64,000 nucleotides of DNA from Pseudomonas fluorescens (GCF_001902145.1 NZ_MRST01000026.1:426342-490341); one strand, 5' to 3'. Positions 38,840 to 48,234 are shown, counted from the first letter of the stretch. Translations and numbers: made by a program. Notes: generated by a model not told the origin, from the sequence alone.

Positions 38840-39265
38840 ATGGGCCTGCATTTGAATCAAGGCGACGACGAACTCGTCGAGAACCACGAAATCAACGTCA
38901 CGCCGTTTATCGACGTGATGCTGGTGCTGCTGATCATCTTCATGGTGGCGGCACCGCTGGCAACCGTGGACATCAAGGTGGACCTGCCCGCGTCCAGCGC
39001 CAAGCCGGCGCCGCGGCCAGAGAAACCGATTTTCCTAAGCGTCAAGGCGGACCAACGCCTGTTCCTGGGCGAAGAAGAAGTCAAGGCTGAAACCCTGGGG
39101 CCGGTGCTGGATGCCAAGACCCAAGGCAAGAAAGACACGACGATCTTCTTCCAGGCCGACAAAGGCGTGGACTATGGCGACCTGATGAGCGTGATGGATG
39201 CCCTGCGGGCGGCCGGCTACCTCAAGGTAGGCCTGGTCGGACTTGAGACGGCAGCCAAGAAATGA
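38840..39265 (+). CDS. exbD: TonB-system biopolymer transport protein ExbD
   Basis: The 141-residue product has one N-terminal membrane helix with the proton-path aspartate (INVTPFIDVMLVLLIIFMVA) and a periplasmic domain. It lies six bases after exbB and its stop overlaps the tonB start (ATGA). Confidence 0.95.
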   Translation: MGLHLNQGDDELVENHEINVTPFIDVMLVLLIIFMVAAPLATVDIKVDLPASSAKPAPRPEKPIFLSVKADQRLFLGEEEVKAETLGPVLDAKTQGKKDTTIFFQADKGVDYGDLMSVMDALRAAGYLKVGLVGLETAAKK

Positions 39266-40008
39266 TCACGACGCGCCACAAACTGACGCGTTATGGCACC
39301 AGCCTCGCCGTCGTGCTGGGCGTGCATGCCGTCGCGATCATCATCGCGCTCCAATGGTCCGCGCCGCAGGCGATCCAGCTGCCACCCGCCGCCATGGTCA
39401 TCGACCTGGCGCCGCTGCCAGCACCGCCGCCGCCTCCAGCACCGCCCAAGGTCGTTGCGCCGCCGCCGCCACCGGTCGAAGAGCTGCCCCTGCCGAAGCT
39501 GGCCGAGGCGCCCAAGCCAACGATCCAGGTGCCCAAGCCGGTCAAGCCCAAGCCTAAGCCACAACCGCCAAAGCCGGTGGAGAAGAAGCCCGAGCCGCCC
39601 AAGGAGAAACCTTCCGAGGAGCCACCGAGCGAAACGCCGCCGAGCAACGCACCTGCGCAGAAGTCCGCCCAGCCTACACCAGGCCCGTCGGCGCAGCAGC
39701 TGGCCGCCCAGGCATCCTGGCAAAGCACGCTGCTGGCGCATCTGCAGAAGTACAAGAAGTACCCGCCTGGCGCCCAACGCAGTGGCAAGGAAGGTATGAA
39801 CCGCTTGCGCTTCGTGGTCGATGGCGAAGGCAATGTGCTGTCCTACGAACTGGAAGGCCGCTCCGGCAACGCCGACCTGGACCGTGCAACCCTTGAGATG
39901 ATCCGCAAGGCTCAGCCGCTACCCAAGCCACCCGCCGATCTGTTGAAAAACGGCAGCGTCGAACTGGTCGCGCCGTTCGTTTACAACATCGACAAACGTC
40001 GCCGCTGA
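39262..40008 (+). CDS. tonB: Energy transducer TonB
   Basis: The 248-residue product has an N-terminal membrane anchor (SLAVVLGVHAVAIIIALQW), a long proline/lysine-rich spacer (about residues 45-140) and a C-terminal TonB domain (GMNRLRFVVDGEGNVLSYEL, ATLEMIRKAQPLPKPP). It carries energy from ExbBD to outer-membrane receptors for siderophores. It overlaps exbD by four bases. A REP-like hairpin follows. Confidence 0.95.
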   Translation: MITTRHKLTRYGTSLAVVLGVHAVAIIIALQWSAPQAIQLPPAAMVIDLAPLPAPPPPPAPPKVVAPPPPPVEELPLPKLAEAPKPTIQVPKPVKPKPKPQPPKPVEKKPEPPKEKPSEEPPSETPPSNAPAQKSAQPTPGPSAQQLAAQASWQSTLLAHLQKYKKYPPGAQRSGKEGMNRLRFVVDGEGNVLSYELEGRSGNADLDRATLEMIRKAQPLPKPPADLLKNGSVELVAPFVYNIDKRRR

Positions 40009-40016
40009 CAGAGCAC

Positions 40017-40043
40017 TGTGGGAGGGACTTGCTCCCTCCCACA
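40017..40043. repeat. Short REP-like hairpin after tonB
   Basis: A perfect 11-bp inverted repeat (tgtgggaggga and its complement) around 5 bases lies nine bases after tonB. It looks like a shortened REP and may act as transcript end. Confidence 0.7.
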
Positions 40044-40164
40044 TACGCTTTATTACCGCAGTAGAATTCCGATATTCCCCACTCAATCCCCAGCAAAGTT
40101 CTGATAACGTGCGTCTATCGATTGCAGCCGGTATGCTTGGCCCGCAACCTCATGGACGCCCGCT

Positions 40165-41085
40165 ATGACTCTTACAGAATTACGCTACATCGTGACCCTC
40201 GCCCAAGAACAGCACTTCGGCCATGCAGCCGAGCGTTGCCACGTCAGCCAGCCGACGCTGTCGGTGGGTGTGAAAAAGCTTGAAGACGAACTCGGTGTGC
40301 TGATTTTCGAGCGCAGCAAGAGCGCCGTGCGCCTCACTCCGGTGGGCGAAGGCATCGTTGCCCAGGCCCAGAAGGTCCTGGAACAAGCGCAAAGCATTCG
40401 CGAACTGGCCCAGGCCGGCAAGAACCAGCTGACCGCGCCGCTCAAGGTCGGCGCGATCTACACGGTCGGCCCCTACCTGTTCCCGCATCTGATTCCGCAA
40501 CTGCACCGCGTCGCGCCGCAGATGCCGCTGTATATCGAAGAAAACTTCACCCACGTGCTGCGCGATAAACTGCGCAACGGCGAGCTGGACGCGATCATCA
40601 TCGCCCTGCCCTTCAACGAAGCAGACGTGCTGACCCTGCCGCTCTACGACGAGCCGTTCTACGTGCTGATGCCGGCATCCCACCCGTGGACCAAGAAGGA
40701 CACCATCGACGCCGGCTTGCTCAACGACAAGAGCCTGCTGCTGCTCGGTGAAGGCCACTGCTTCCGCGACCAGGTACTGGAAGCCTGCCCGACCCTGACC
40801 AAGGGCAACGACGGCGCCAAGCACACCACGGTGGAATCCAGCTCCCTGGAAACCATTCGCCATATGGTCGCTTCCGGCCTGGGTATCTCGATCCTGCCGC
40901 TGTCGGCAGTGGACAGCCATCACTACGCCCAGGGCGTGATCGAAGTGCGCCCACTCACGCCGCCAGTGCCGTTCCGCACCGTGGCGATTGCCTGGCGCGC
41001 CAGCTTCCCGCGCCCCAAAGCGATCGAGATCCTCGCTGACTCGATCCGCCTGTGTTCGGTGGCCAAGCCACCCGTTGCGAGCTAA
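40165..41085 (+). CDS. oxyR: Hydrogen peroxide sensor and activator OxyR
   Basis: The 306-residue product is a LysR-type regulator (N-terminal MTLTELRYIVTLAQEQHFGH helix-turn-helix) with the OxyR redox pair: GHCFRDQVLEAC holds two cysteines nine residues apart, as C199 and C208 in E. coli. Peroxide forms the disulphide and switches on catalase and peroxiredoxin genes. It precedes recG by eight bases, as in P. aeruginosa where oxyR and recG are cotranscribed. Confidence 0.97.
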   Translation: MTLTELRYIVTLAQEQHFGHAAERCHVSQPTLSVGVKKLEDELGVLIFERSKSAVRLTPVGEGIVAQAQKVLEQAQSIRELAQAGKNQLTAPLKVGAIYTVGPYLFPHLIPQLHRVAPQMPLYIEENFTHVLRDKLRNGELDAIIIALPFNEADVLTLPLYDEPFYVLMPASHPWTKKDTIDAGLLNDKSLLLLGEGHCFRDQVLEACPTLTKGNDGAKHTTVESSSLETIRHMVASGLGISILPLSAVDSHHYAQGVIEVRPLTPPVPFRTVAIAWRASFPRPKAIEILADSIRLCSVAKPPVAS

Positions 41086-41093
41086 GCCACGGT

Positions 41094-43169
41094 ATGACTG
41101 AGCTGTCGCAGGTGCCGGTGACGGCACTCAAGGGTGTCGGTGACGCCATGGCCGAGAAACTGGCCAAGGTCGGCCTGGAGAACCTTCAGGACGTCCTGTT
41201 CCACCTGCCCCTGCGCTATCAGGACCGCACCCGCGTAGTGCCCATCGGCCATTTGCGCCCTGGGCAGGACGCGGTGATCGAAGGCACCGTCAGCGGCGCC
41301 GACGTGGTAATGGGCAAGCGCCGTAGCCTGGTGGTGCGCCTGCAGGACGGCACCGGGGGCCTGAGCCTGCGCTTCTACCACTTCAGCAACGCGCAGAAGG
41401 AAGGCCTCAAGCGTGGCACCCGCGTGCGCTGCTACGGCGAGGCACGTCCTGGCGCGTCGGGCCTGGAGATCTACCACCCGGAATACCGCGCCATTACCGG
41501 CGATGAGCCGCCACCGGTGGACACCACGCTCACACCGATCTACCCGCTGACCGAGGGCCTGACCCAGCAACGCCTGCGTCAGTTGTGCATGCAGACCCTG
41601 ACCCTGCTCGGCCCGCAAAGCCTGCCCGATTGGCTGCCCCTGGAGCTGGCCCGCGATTATCAGCTGGCGCCCCTGGCCGATGCGATTCGGTATTTGCATC
41701 ACCCGCCCGCCGATGCCGATGTGGACGAACTCGCCCTCGGTCATCATTGGGCCCAACATCGCCTGGCCTTTGAAGAACTGCTCACGCACCAGCTGTCCCA
41801 GCAACGCCTGCGCGAAAGCATGCGTTCCCTGCGCGCCCCGGCGATGCCCAAGGCCACGCGCCTGCCCGCGCAATACCTGGCCAACCTCGGCTTTGCACCG
41901 ACCGGCGCGCAACAGCGCGTGGGCAATGAAATCGCCTACGACCTCAGCCAGCAAGAACCGATGCTGCGGTTGATCCAGGGTGACGTAGGCGCCGGCAAGA
42001 CCGTGGTCGCTGCCCTCGCCGCCCTGCAAGCCCTGGAAGCTGGCTATCAGGTGGCGTTGATGGCACCGACGGAAATCCTCGCCGAACAACACTTCATCAC
42101 CTTCAAGCGCTGGCTCGAGCCCCTGGGCCTGGAGGTGGCGTGGCTGGCTGGCAAGCTCAAAGGCAAGAACCGCGTGGCCGCCCTGGAGCAGATCGCCGCC
42201 GGCGCACCGATGGTGGTGGGCACCCACGCGCTGTTCCAGGACGAAGTGCAGTTCAAGAACCTCGCACTGGTGATCATCGACGAACAGCACCGATTTGGCG
42301 TACAACAGCGCCTGGCCCTGCGCCAGAAAGGCGTGGGCGGGCGCATGAACCCGCACCAGTTGATCATGACCGCCACGCCGATCCCACGCACCCTGGCCAT
42401 GAGCGCCTACGCCGACCTCGACACCTCGATCCTCGACGAACTGCCGCCGGGGCGTACGCCGGTCAACACCGTGCTGGTCACCGACACCCGGCGCGTCGAA
42501 GTGATCGAGCGCGTACGCGGTGCCTGCGCCGAAGGCCGCCAGGCGTACTGGGTGTGTACCTTGATCGAAGAATCTGAAGAACTGACCTGCCAGGCCGCCG
42601 AAACCACTTATGAAGACCTCACCAGTGCCTTGGGTGAGCTCAAGGTGGGGTTGATCCATGGCCGTATGAAACCTGCGGAAAAAGCCGCAGTGATGGCCGA
42701 GTTCAAGGCTGGGAACCTGCAATTGCTGGTGGCTACCACCGTGATTGAAGTGGGCGTGGACGTCCCCAACGCCAGCCTGATGATCATCGAAAACCCCGAG
42801 CGCCTGGGCCTGGCGCAACTACACCAGTTGCGCGGGCGGGTTGGCCGGGGCAGCGCCGCCAGCCACTGCGTGCTGCTCTATCACCCGCCACTGTCGCAGA
42901 TCGGGCGCCAGCGACTGGGCATCATGCGCGAAACCAACGACGGTTTTGTCATCGCCGAAAAGGACCTCGAACTGCGCGGCCCCGGTGAAATGCTCGGCAC
43001 CCGCCAGACCGGACTGCTGCAATTCAAGGTCGCCGACCTGATGCGCGATGCCGACCTGCTGCCCGCGGTCCGCGACGCCGCCCAGGCCCTGCTTGAGCGC
43101 TGGCCCGACCACGTCAGCCCGTTGCTCAACCGCTGGCTGCGCCATGGCCAACAATACGGCCAGGTTTGA
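41094..43169 (+). CDS. recG: ATP-dependent DNA helicase RecG
   Basis: The 691-residue enzyme has the N-terminal wedge/OB domain (about residues 1-250), Walker A GDVGAGKTVVAALAAL, the DEQH box IIDEQHRFGVQQR, TATPIPRTLAMS and the motif VI LHQLRGRVGRGSAASHC. It remodels stalled forks and branch-migrates junctions. The ATG at 41094 gives the usual length and lies close behind oxyR. Confidence 0.97.
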   Translation: MTELSQVPVTALKGVGDAMAEKLAKVGLENLQDVLFHLPLRYQDRTRVVPIGHLRPGQDAVIEGTVSGADVVMGKRRSLVVRLQDGTGGLSLRFYHFSNAQKEGLKRGTRVRCYGEARPGASGLEIYHPEYRAITGDEPPPVDTTLTPIYPLTEGLTQQRLRQLCMQTLTLLGPQSLPDWLPLELARDYQLAPLADAIRYLHHPPADADVDELALGHHWAQHRLAFEELLTHQLSQQRLRESMRSLRAPAMPKATRLPAQYLANLGFAPTGAQQRVGNEIAYDLSQQEPMLRLIQGDVGAGKTVVAALAALQALEAGYQVALMAPTEILAEQHFITFKRWLEPLGLEVAWLAGKLKGKNRVAALEQIAAGAPMVVGTHALFQDEVQFKNLALVIIDEQHRFGVQQRLALRQKGVGGRMNPHQLIMTATPIPRTLAMSAYADLDTSILDELPPGRTPVNTVLVTDTRRVEVIERVRGACAEGRQAYWVCTLIEESEELTCQAAETTYEDLTSALGELKVGLIHGRMKPAEKAAVMAEFKAGNLQLLVATTVIEVGVDVPNASLMIIENPERLGLAQLHQLRGRVGRGSAASHCVLLYHPPLSQIGRQRLGIMRETNDGFVIAEKDLELRGPGEMLGTRQTGLLQFKVADLMRDADLLPAVRDAAQALLERWPDHVSPLLNRWLRHGQQYGQV

Positions 43170-43177
43170 CCTCTTCC

Positions 43178-43279
43178 CTGTAGGAGCGAGCTTGCTCGCG
43201 AAGAACGCCAACAATAACGCGGACATTCAGGGTGATCGCGCTGTCAGGAAGGTCTTCGCGAGCAAGCTCGCTCCTACAG
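43178..43279. repeat. REPIN
   Basis: A 102-bp inverted pair of taggagcgagcttgctcg with central aacgccaacaataacgcg, between recG and the HDOD gene on the same strand. Confidence 0.95.
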
Positions 43280-43382
43280 TGGAATTGACACACAGCCAAC
43301 CTCGTCACAAAGAACACTTATCCGACCAACACCCGTATCAAGCTGGTTATACTCCAATGAATGTAAGAAATTGGATCAGGCC

Positions 43383-44783
43383 ATGTCAGAAGTTGCCCAC
43401 GCCACAGCCCCACTGACCGCCCCGCCGGTCATTCGGGCGCTGCTCGCAAAGCTCGCCATCCCCTACACGGAAGTCATCGAACAACCTGGCCTGAACCCTG
43501 CCCGAAAGGTCCAGGCGGTGTTGCTTGAAGATGCGGTTGGCGCGCTCATGGTGCTGTTTCCCCAAAGCCAATTGCTGGACCTCAACCGCCTCGCCGAACT
43601 CACCGGTCGCCGCCTCACGGCCGTAGCCCCCGAGCGTGTCGAGCGCATGCTGGGCAAGCATGACCTGAGCCTGCTGCCGGGCTTGCCGCCACTGACCAGT
43701 TCGCCGTGCCTGTACGAAGGCCGCTTGCTCAATGAGCCAAGCCTGCTGGTGCATTCGGGCGAAGCCGGGCTGTTGCTGGAAATCCCCACCGACGCCTTCA
43801 AGAGCCTGCTCACCAAGGCCAGCGCCGCGCAGTTCGGTGAGCCCTTGAGCAACATTCGCCCGAACCTCGACCGCCCCAATGATGACCGCGAGGAAATCAC
43901 CCAGGCGATGCAAGCGTTCACCGCTCGCCGTATCCAGCAACGCCTGGAAGCGACCATCGAAATTCCGCCGCTGGCCGACACCGCGCAGAAGATCATCAAG
44001 CTGCGCGTCGATCCCAACGCCACCATCGACGACATTACTGGCGTGGTGGAAACCGACCCGGCCCTTGCCGCCCAGGTCGTAAGCTGGGCCGCGTCGCCCT
44101 ACTACGCCTCGCCGGGCAAGATCCGCTCAGTCGAAGACGCCATCGTGCGCGTGCTGGGCTTTGATCTTGTGATCAACCTGGCGCTGGGCCTGGCCCTGGG
44201 CAAAACCCTGAGCCTGCCCAAGGACCGCCCGCACCTGTCCACGCCGTACTGGCACCAGTCGATCTACACCGCCGCCGTGATCGAGGGCCTGACCCGCGCC
44301 ATGCCCCGCGCCCAGCGCCCGGAAGCCGGCCTGACTTACCTGGCAGGTTTGCTGCACAACTTCGGCTACCTGCTGCTGGCCCACGTGTTTCCGCCGCACT
44401 TCTCGCTGATCTGCCGGCATCTGGAGGTCAACCCGCATCTGTGCCACAGCTACGTCGAGCAACACTTGCTGGGCATCAGCCGCGAACAGATCGGCGCCTG
44501 GCTGATGCGCTACTGGGACATGCCGGACGAACTGTGCACAGCCCTGCGCTTCCAGCACGACCCGACGTACGACGGGCAATACGCCGAGTACCCGAACCTG
44601 GTGTGCCTGGCGGTGCGCCTGTTGCGCAGCCGGGGGATTGGCTCCGGGCCGGATGAGACGATTCCGGATGCGTTGCTGGAACGCTTGGGGCTCAGCCGTG
44701 AAAAGGCTGAAGACGTGGTCGGCAAAGTGCTGGATGCCGAAGTGCTTTTGCGCGAGCTGGCTTCTCAGTTCAGCCAGGGGTAA
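43383..44783 (+). CDS. HDOD domain protein with N-terminal YbaK-like domain
   Basis: The 466-residue product joins an N-terminal YbaK/aminoacyl-tRNA deacylase-like domain (about residues 10-160, PYTEVIEQPGLNPARKVQAV, DLNRLAELTGRRLTAV) to a C-terminal HDOD domain (about 185-400, LPPLADT-like IPPLADTAQKIIKLRVDPNA, GLLHNFGYLLLAHVFPPHF). HDOD proteins are signalling relatives of HD phosphohydrolases without full metal sites. It may serve in stress or motility signalling; no ligand is known. The position after recG matches PA5346. Confidence 0.85.
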   Translation: MSEVAHATAPLTAPPVIRALLAKLAIPYTEVIEQPGLNPARKVQAVLLEDAVGALMVLFPQSQLLDLNRLAELTGRRLTAVAPERVERMLGKHDLSLLPGLPPLTSSPCLYEGRLLNEPSLLVHSGEAGLLLEIPTDAFKSLLTKASAAQFGEPLSNIRPNLDRPNDDREEITQAMQAFTARRIQQRLEATIEIPPLADTAQKIIKLRVDPNATIDDITGVVETDPALAAQVVSWAASPYYASPGKIRSVEDAIVRVLGFDLVINLALGLALGKTLSLPKDRPHLSTPYWHQSIYTAAVIEGLTRAMPRAQRPEAGLTYLAGLLHNFGYLLLAHVFPPHFSLICRHLEVNPHLCHSYVEQHLLGISREQIGAWLMRYWDMPDELCTALRFQHDPTYDGQYAEYPNLVCLAVRLLRSRGIGSGPDETIPDALLERLGLSREKAEDVVGKVLDAEVLLRELASQFSQG

Positions 44784-44806
44784 ATCTGTCGCCTGTTACA
44801 CCGTTT

Positions 44807-44884
44807 TCGCAGGCAAGCCAGCTCCCACAATGTCCGCGTTCCACCCTTGGAATGCGGACATTGTGGGAGCTGGCTTGCCTGCGA
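44807..44884. repeat. Long perfect hairpin made of two second-type REP sequences
   Basis: Thirty-one bases (starting tcgcaggcaagccagctccc) are followed after 16 bases by their exact complement; the loop itself can add five more pairs. The ends equal those of the REP pair at 14184-14273. Confidence 0.92.
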
Positions 44885-44919
44885 TGAATCCAACTCGGTC
44901 TACCTGACCCCCCCCTCAA

Positions 44920-45017
44920 TGTAGGAGCGAGCTTGCTCGCGAAAAACCTGAGGACACCGCGGGGCGTCAGGCAACCCGCGTCATCGTTGACGTTTTTCGC
45001 GAGCAAGCTCGCTCCTA
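44920..45017. repeat. REPIN overlapping the stop codon of the next gene
   Basis: Inverted taggagcgagcttgctcg ends enclose the usual spacer in the reverse orientation (aacctgagg ... catcgttgacg). The right end ctcctac includes the cta that is the stop codon of the - strand gene. Confidence 0.93.
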
Positions 45018-45383
45018 CGGCTTCGGCTTCAGATACTTGGTCAGACCCTGGAACCAGATCACCAGTGCCGGGTTGCCCTTGATCTGGATCGACTTGTCCT
45101 GAATCCCCGTCATGAACGCCAGTTGCTTGTTCTTCGCCTGCATCGTGGCGAAGCCGTAGGCGGCATCCTTGAAGGCAATCGCGAAGGCCGGCGCCGGGTG
45201 GACACCTGAGCGGCTGGTGATGCGCTGGTCTTTGACGATGAAGTGACGGGCAACCTTGCCGTCGAGGGTCTGCAGCTGGAAGGCCAGGTCTTTGTCACCC
45301 AGTTGCTGCTGGAAGGCGGGGTTGGTGCGGCTGGCTTTGCCCATCATCAGGCCCAGCACCCACAGGAGAAGACGAAATTTCAT
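45015..45383 (-). CDS. Small conserved protein of unknown function, possibly SCP2-like
   Basis: The 122-residue product begins with a short hydrophobic stretch (FRLLLWVLGLMMGKA) and continues DLAFQLQTLDGKVARHFIVK and GIQDKSIQIKGNPALVIWFQ. The pattern recalls SCP2 sterol-carrier-like domains but I cannot confirm it. The ATG at 45383 has GAGG eight bases upstream. Its TAG stop is built from the end bases of a REPIN, so the natural C-terminus may have been changed by that element. It lies downstream of the T6SS operon terminator and is a separate unit. Confidence 0.7.
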   Translation of the reverse strand: MKFRLLLWVLGLMMGKASRTNPAFQQQLGDKDLAFQLQTLDGKVARHFIVKDQRITSRSGVHPAPAFAIAFKDAAYGFATMQAKNKQLAFMTGIQDKSIQIKGNPALVIWFQGLTKYLKPKP

Positions 45384-45436
45384 GCACACGGCCTCGGTGT
45401 ATTTATTGGAGTGGCCGCAGCAGTGTAACGATTTGC

Positions 45437-45485
45437 AAAAAGAACGCCACCGATCTCGCGCTTTAGGCGCAGATCGGTTGGCGTT
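45437..45485 (-). terminator. Terminator of the leftward type VI secretion operon
   Basis: On the - strand aacgccaaccgatct pairs with agatcggtggcgtt (one bulge), followed by a T5 run, 23 bases after the tagQ stop codon. Confidence 0.85.
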
Positions 45486-45507
45486 TAACGCTTATAGCAA
45501 CAAGTAC

Positions 45508-46437
45508 TTAAACGTTAGGGCACGGCACTGGCGCCCAGTCGGCCAGGTTTGGATTGCGGCAGGTGGCTTCGATTTGGGTCTTGCCCGCACTGGCGACCTG
45601 CTTGCTTTCAGCTTGCTTGGCCTGCACGGTCTGGATGCTACGTTCGGTGGTTACCGCTTCTTTTGGCACAACCGGCAGCGGCGGACGCTTGGTCACGACT
45701 TTGCCAGTCGACTTGCCTTTCTTGGCCGGGACAACGGCAGGGGTGGCGTCGGCAGTAGCAACCGTGACCACATCGTTACGTTGCACACCCACTTGCTGCA
45801 GGTCTTTCTCGTACGCCTGGGTGTAGTTGTTCAGGTCTTCGCTGGCCTTGCCGTTGACCGTCACGATCAGGTCATTGGACTCCTTCAGGCCCGCGACGAT
45901 TTCCGCCAGGCGCTTGCGGCCTTCGGTGTCGTTGACCGTCTTGGCCTTGCGATCAGCCACCAGCTTGGTGAATGCGCTCTGGTAGCACTGCTGCGAGGCC
46001 TTGGCGTAGGCGGTGCTGCGGTCGATGTCCGAGGCGCTTTTATTGAAGTCGGTGGAGTAGGACGCGATGCGCTGGTTGTCATCGGTGATCTGTTTCTGGC
46101 GCTCGGTGTAATAACCCGCTGCGCCGCCAGCCAGGGCGCCGCCTGCAGCACCGATCGCGGCATTGCGGCCACGGCTGTCCTTGTCGCCAGTCAGCGCGCC
46201 CAGCAGGGCACCGCCGGCCGCGCCGAGGGCTGCACCGGTGACGACCGACTTGGTCATGTCCGAGTCGGTGGCGCGCAGGTGCTGCACCGGCTCGTAGCAG
46301 TTGGGGTAGTACTCGACCTTGGTGCTCGACGCCACCTTGGACGCAGGCGACGTAGCGCAACCAGTCAACACGGTGCTGAAACCAGCTGCGATCAGCAGCA
46401 GGTGACGCTTGGAAACCGCCTTACGGGAAAAAAGCAT
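45508..46437 (-). CDS. tagQ: TagQ-like outer-membrane lipoprotein of the T6SS phosphorylation pathway
   Basis: The 309-residue product has a lipoprotein signal ending in LTGC, a glycine-zipper segment (TGAALGAAGGALLGALTGDK, about residues 68-105), a mainly helical middle and a Lys/Pro-rich end. In P. aeruginosa TagQ anchors TagR at the outer membrane, upstream of the kinase PpkA. It is the last gene of the leftward operon. The ATG at 46437 is used; an upstream GTG would spoil the signal sequence. Identity rests on position as well as sequence. Confidence 0.82.
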   Translation of the reverse strand: MLFSRKAVSKRHLLLIAAGFSTVLTGCATSPASKVASSTKVEYYPNCYEPVQHLRATDSDMTKSVVTGAALGAAGGALLGALTGDKDSRGRNAAIGAAGGALAGGAAGYYTERQKQITDDNQRIASYSTDFNKSASDIDRSTAYAKASQQCYQSAFTKLVADRKAKTVNDTEGRKRLAEIVAGLKESNDLIVTVNGKASEDLNNYTQAYEKDLQQVGVQRNDVVTVATADATPAVVPAKKGKSTGKVVTKRPPLPVVPKEAVTTERSIQTVQAKQAESKQVASAGKTQIEATCRNPNLADWAPVPCPNV

Positions 46438-46521
46438 AGATGTGATCTCTGTTAAGTTTGACTTGCCCAGCACGGCCCACCGCCGCCTGAGTCCCTTCCA
46501 AGCTCGCTAGACAGCCAACGA

Positions 46522-48234
46522 TCAAGACCGCTGACCGCTCGCTGCGAGCAATTCCTTCAAGATCGTTGCCGGGTCGGCCCGCTGTTGCTTGCGGTAGTTG
46601 CCGACATGGCGAACGAACAGTGTCGCGCGCGTCACCAGGCTCTTGCCGAGCACTGGCTTGCGATCCAACTCTTGCTTGATCCGTTGAAACTGCGCCTGGA
46701 TCACCGCATCGGTGTAGCGCGTGCCGGTGGCCAGGTTGTCGATGTAAATCGCCACCGCGCCGTCCAGCGCACTGCGCCCATTGGTGATGGCCATGTCGAA
46801 CAGCTGCGTGCTGGCCTCGTCCTTGCTGTCCACCGCCTGCTGGCGACTTTTCTGCAGGTTGGCCAGGCGGATGTTGTAGTTGCTGATGGTCTCGGCCACC
46901 AACGCCGCCGACTGGATCAAATTGCCCGCGGCTTCTTCGCGTTGCTGGGCGATCAGCGACACGTTGCGCTTGAGCTCTTCGTTGACCAGGCCCAGCTCGG
47001 CTTGCAGCTTGGGATCGACACTGGCGGCAATGATGCTGTCCAGGCGTTTGGTCGGGTCCTGAGCGTCGTCGATGGCATCGGTCAGCGCGGCCAGGCGGCC
47101 TTCCTTCTGCCACTGGGCGAACAACTCCTTGTAGCGCGAGCGCGGCGCCGACAACGCGCCAATCGCCACGCGAAAACCGGTGGTCTCGTTGCTTTGCTCG
47201 GTGCCATCAGCGGCAAACAGCGGGTATTCGCGGCGCATGCCGGTGAACAGCGTGCCCTCGCCCTCCAGGTAATTGCCGCCCTTGACCACAAAGCCGCCGT
47301 AGGTGCCCTGACGGCGACCGGCGTGTACCAGTTGGAAGGATTCCTGGACCATTTCCGCGGCGTTGCCGATCACGTCGAACATGCCGATGGGGTTAGGCAA
47401 TCTGGTGCCGATGGGCATCAACCGCGCCGCCTGGCCGGTGCCGCCGGCCACTTGGTTGAACACCGCGTAATCGGCCAGCGGGCCATCGCTTTCACTGCCC
47501 TCGGCGCGCCGTGGATACAGGCGGCCTTCCAGGTCCTGGCGGCTCACCGCCTGGCCGCCGCGTGCGGCGTACTCCCACTCCACTTCGGTGGGCAGGCGCA
47601 CAAAACCCAGGCCGCCGTCTTCGGCCGACGCACCGCGCCCGCTCACCGGCAGCAGTTCGCGGTGGTATTTCATCAGCCAGGCGCTGTACACCGCCGAGAA
47701 ACGCTCGGCTTCAAAGCGCGACAGTTTCACCTTGGGCAAACGCCCGGCCATGCCCGTGGGCGCGTCACACGCCGGTGCCGGTTCGCCGCTGGCCAGGGAC
47801 TGCGCCTGGGCCATCACCTGGGCGTATTGGCGAGCAGTCACTTCGTATTTGCCAATGAAGTACAGCATGGGCTTGAGCGGGGTTTTGGCGTCGGTCTTCG
47901 GCATCTGCGGCGCGATGACCTTGCTCCAGTCCTTGGGCAAGTCCTTGAGGGTGAACTGGCCGTTGATGAAGTCGCGGCGGTAGCCGGAAATAAACGACTG
48001 CTGATAACCCGCCTCGCCTTCGGCAAAGGGGTAGCCCAGGTTGATTTCACGGTCATCCAGCGTGCCCTGGGCCAGTATGTAGGCGTAACGGAACACCATG
48101 TTGCCTTCGCAGGGCAGCGGCAGGCTCACGTCGTCCGGCAACGGCTTGGGGTTGTCGAGCTTGTCACTTGCCTCATCGGCCCAGGCCAGCGAGGCCAGGC
48201 TCAGCGCCACGCAGGCGCCCAATAATTTATACAT
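46522..48234 (-). CDS. tagR: TagR-like periplasmic regulator with formylglycine-generating-enzyme-like domain
   Basis: The 570-residue product has a Sec signal peptide (cut after LAWA), an FGE/sulfatase-modifying-factor-like domain (about residues 35-330; LPTEVEWEYAARGG, GGNYLEGEGT, NETTGFRVAI) and a C-terminal helical, coiled-coil-like part. The cysteines of true formylglycine-generating enzymes are absent after GFRVA, so it is a binding protein, not an enzyme. TagR promotes PpkA autophosphorylation in P. aeruginosa. Its start overlaps tagS by eight bases. Confidence 0.88.
   Translation of the reverse strand: MYKLLGACVALSLASLAWADEASDKLDNPKPLPDDVSLPLPCEGNMVFRYAYILAQGTLDDREINLGYPFAEGEAGYQQSFISGYRRDFINGQFTLKDLPKDWSKVIAPQMPKTDAKTPLKPMLYFIGKYEVTARQYAQVMAQAQSLASGEPAPACDAPTGMAGRLPKVKLSRFEAERFSAVYSAWLMKYHRELLPVSGRGASAEDGGLGFVRLPTEVEWEYAARGGQAVSRQDLEGRLYPRRAEGSESDGPLADYAVFNQVAGGTGQAARLMPIGTRLPNPIGMFDVIGNAAEMVQESFQLVHAGRRQGTYGGFVVKGGNYLEGEGTLFTGMRREYPLFAADGTEQSNETTGFRVAIGALSAPRSRYKELFAQWQKEGRLAALTDAIDDAQDPTKRLDSIIAASVDPKLQAELGLVNEELKRNVSLIAQQREEAAGNLIQSAALVAETISNYNIRLANLQKSRQQAVDSKDEASTQLFDMAITNGRSALDGAVAIYIDNLATGTRYTDAVIQAQFQRIKQELDRKPVLGKSLVTRATLFVRHVGNYRKQQRADPATILKELLAASGQRS

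Noticed and set aside
41082-42818. Open frame of 578 codons opposite recG
   Set aside because: It is fully antisense to recG with its helicase motifs and has low-complexity composition.
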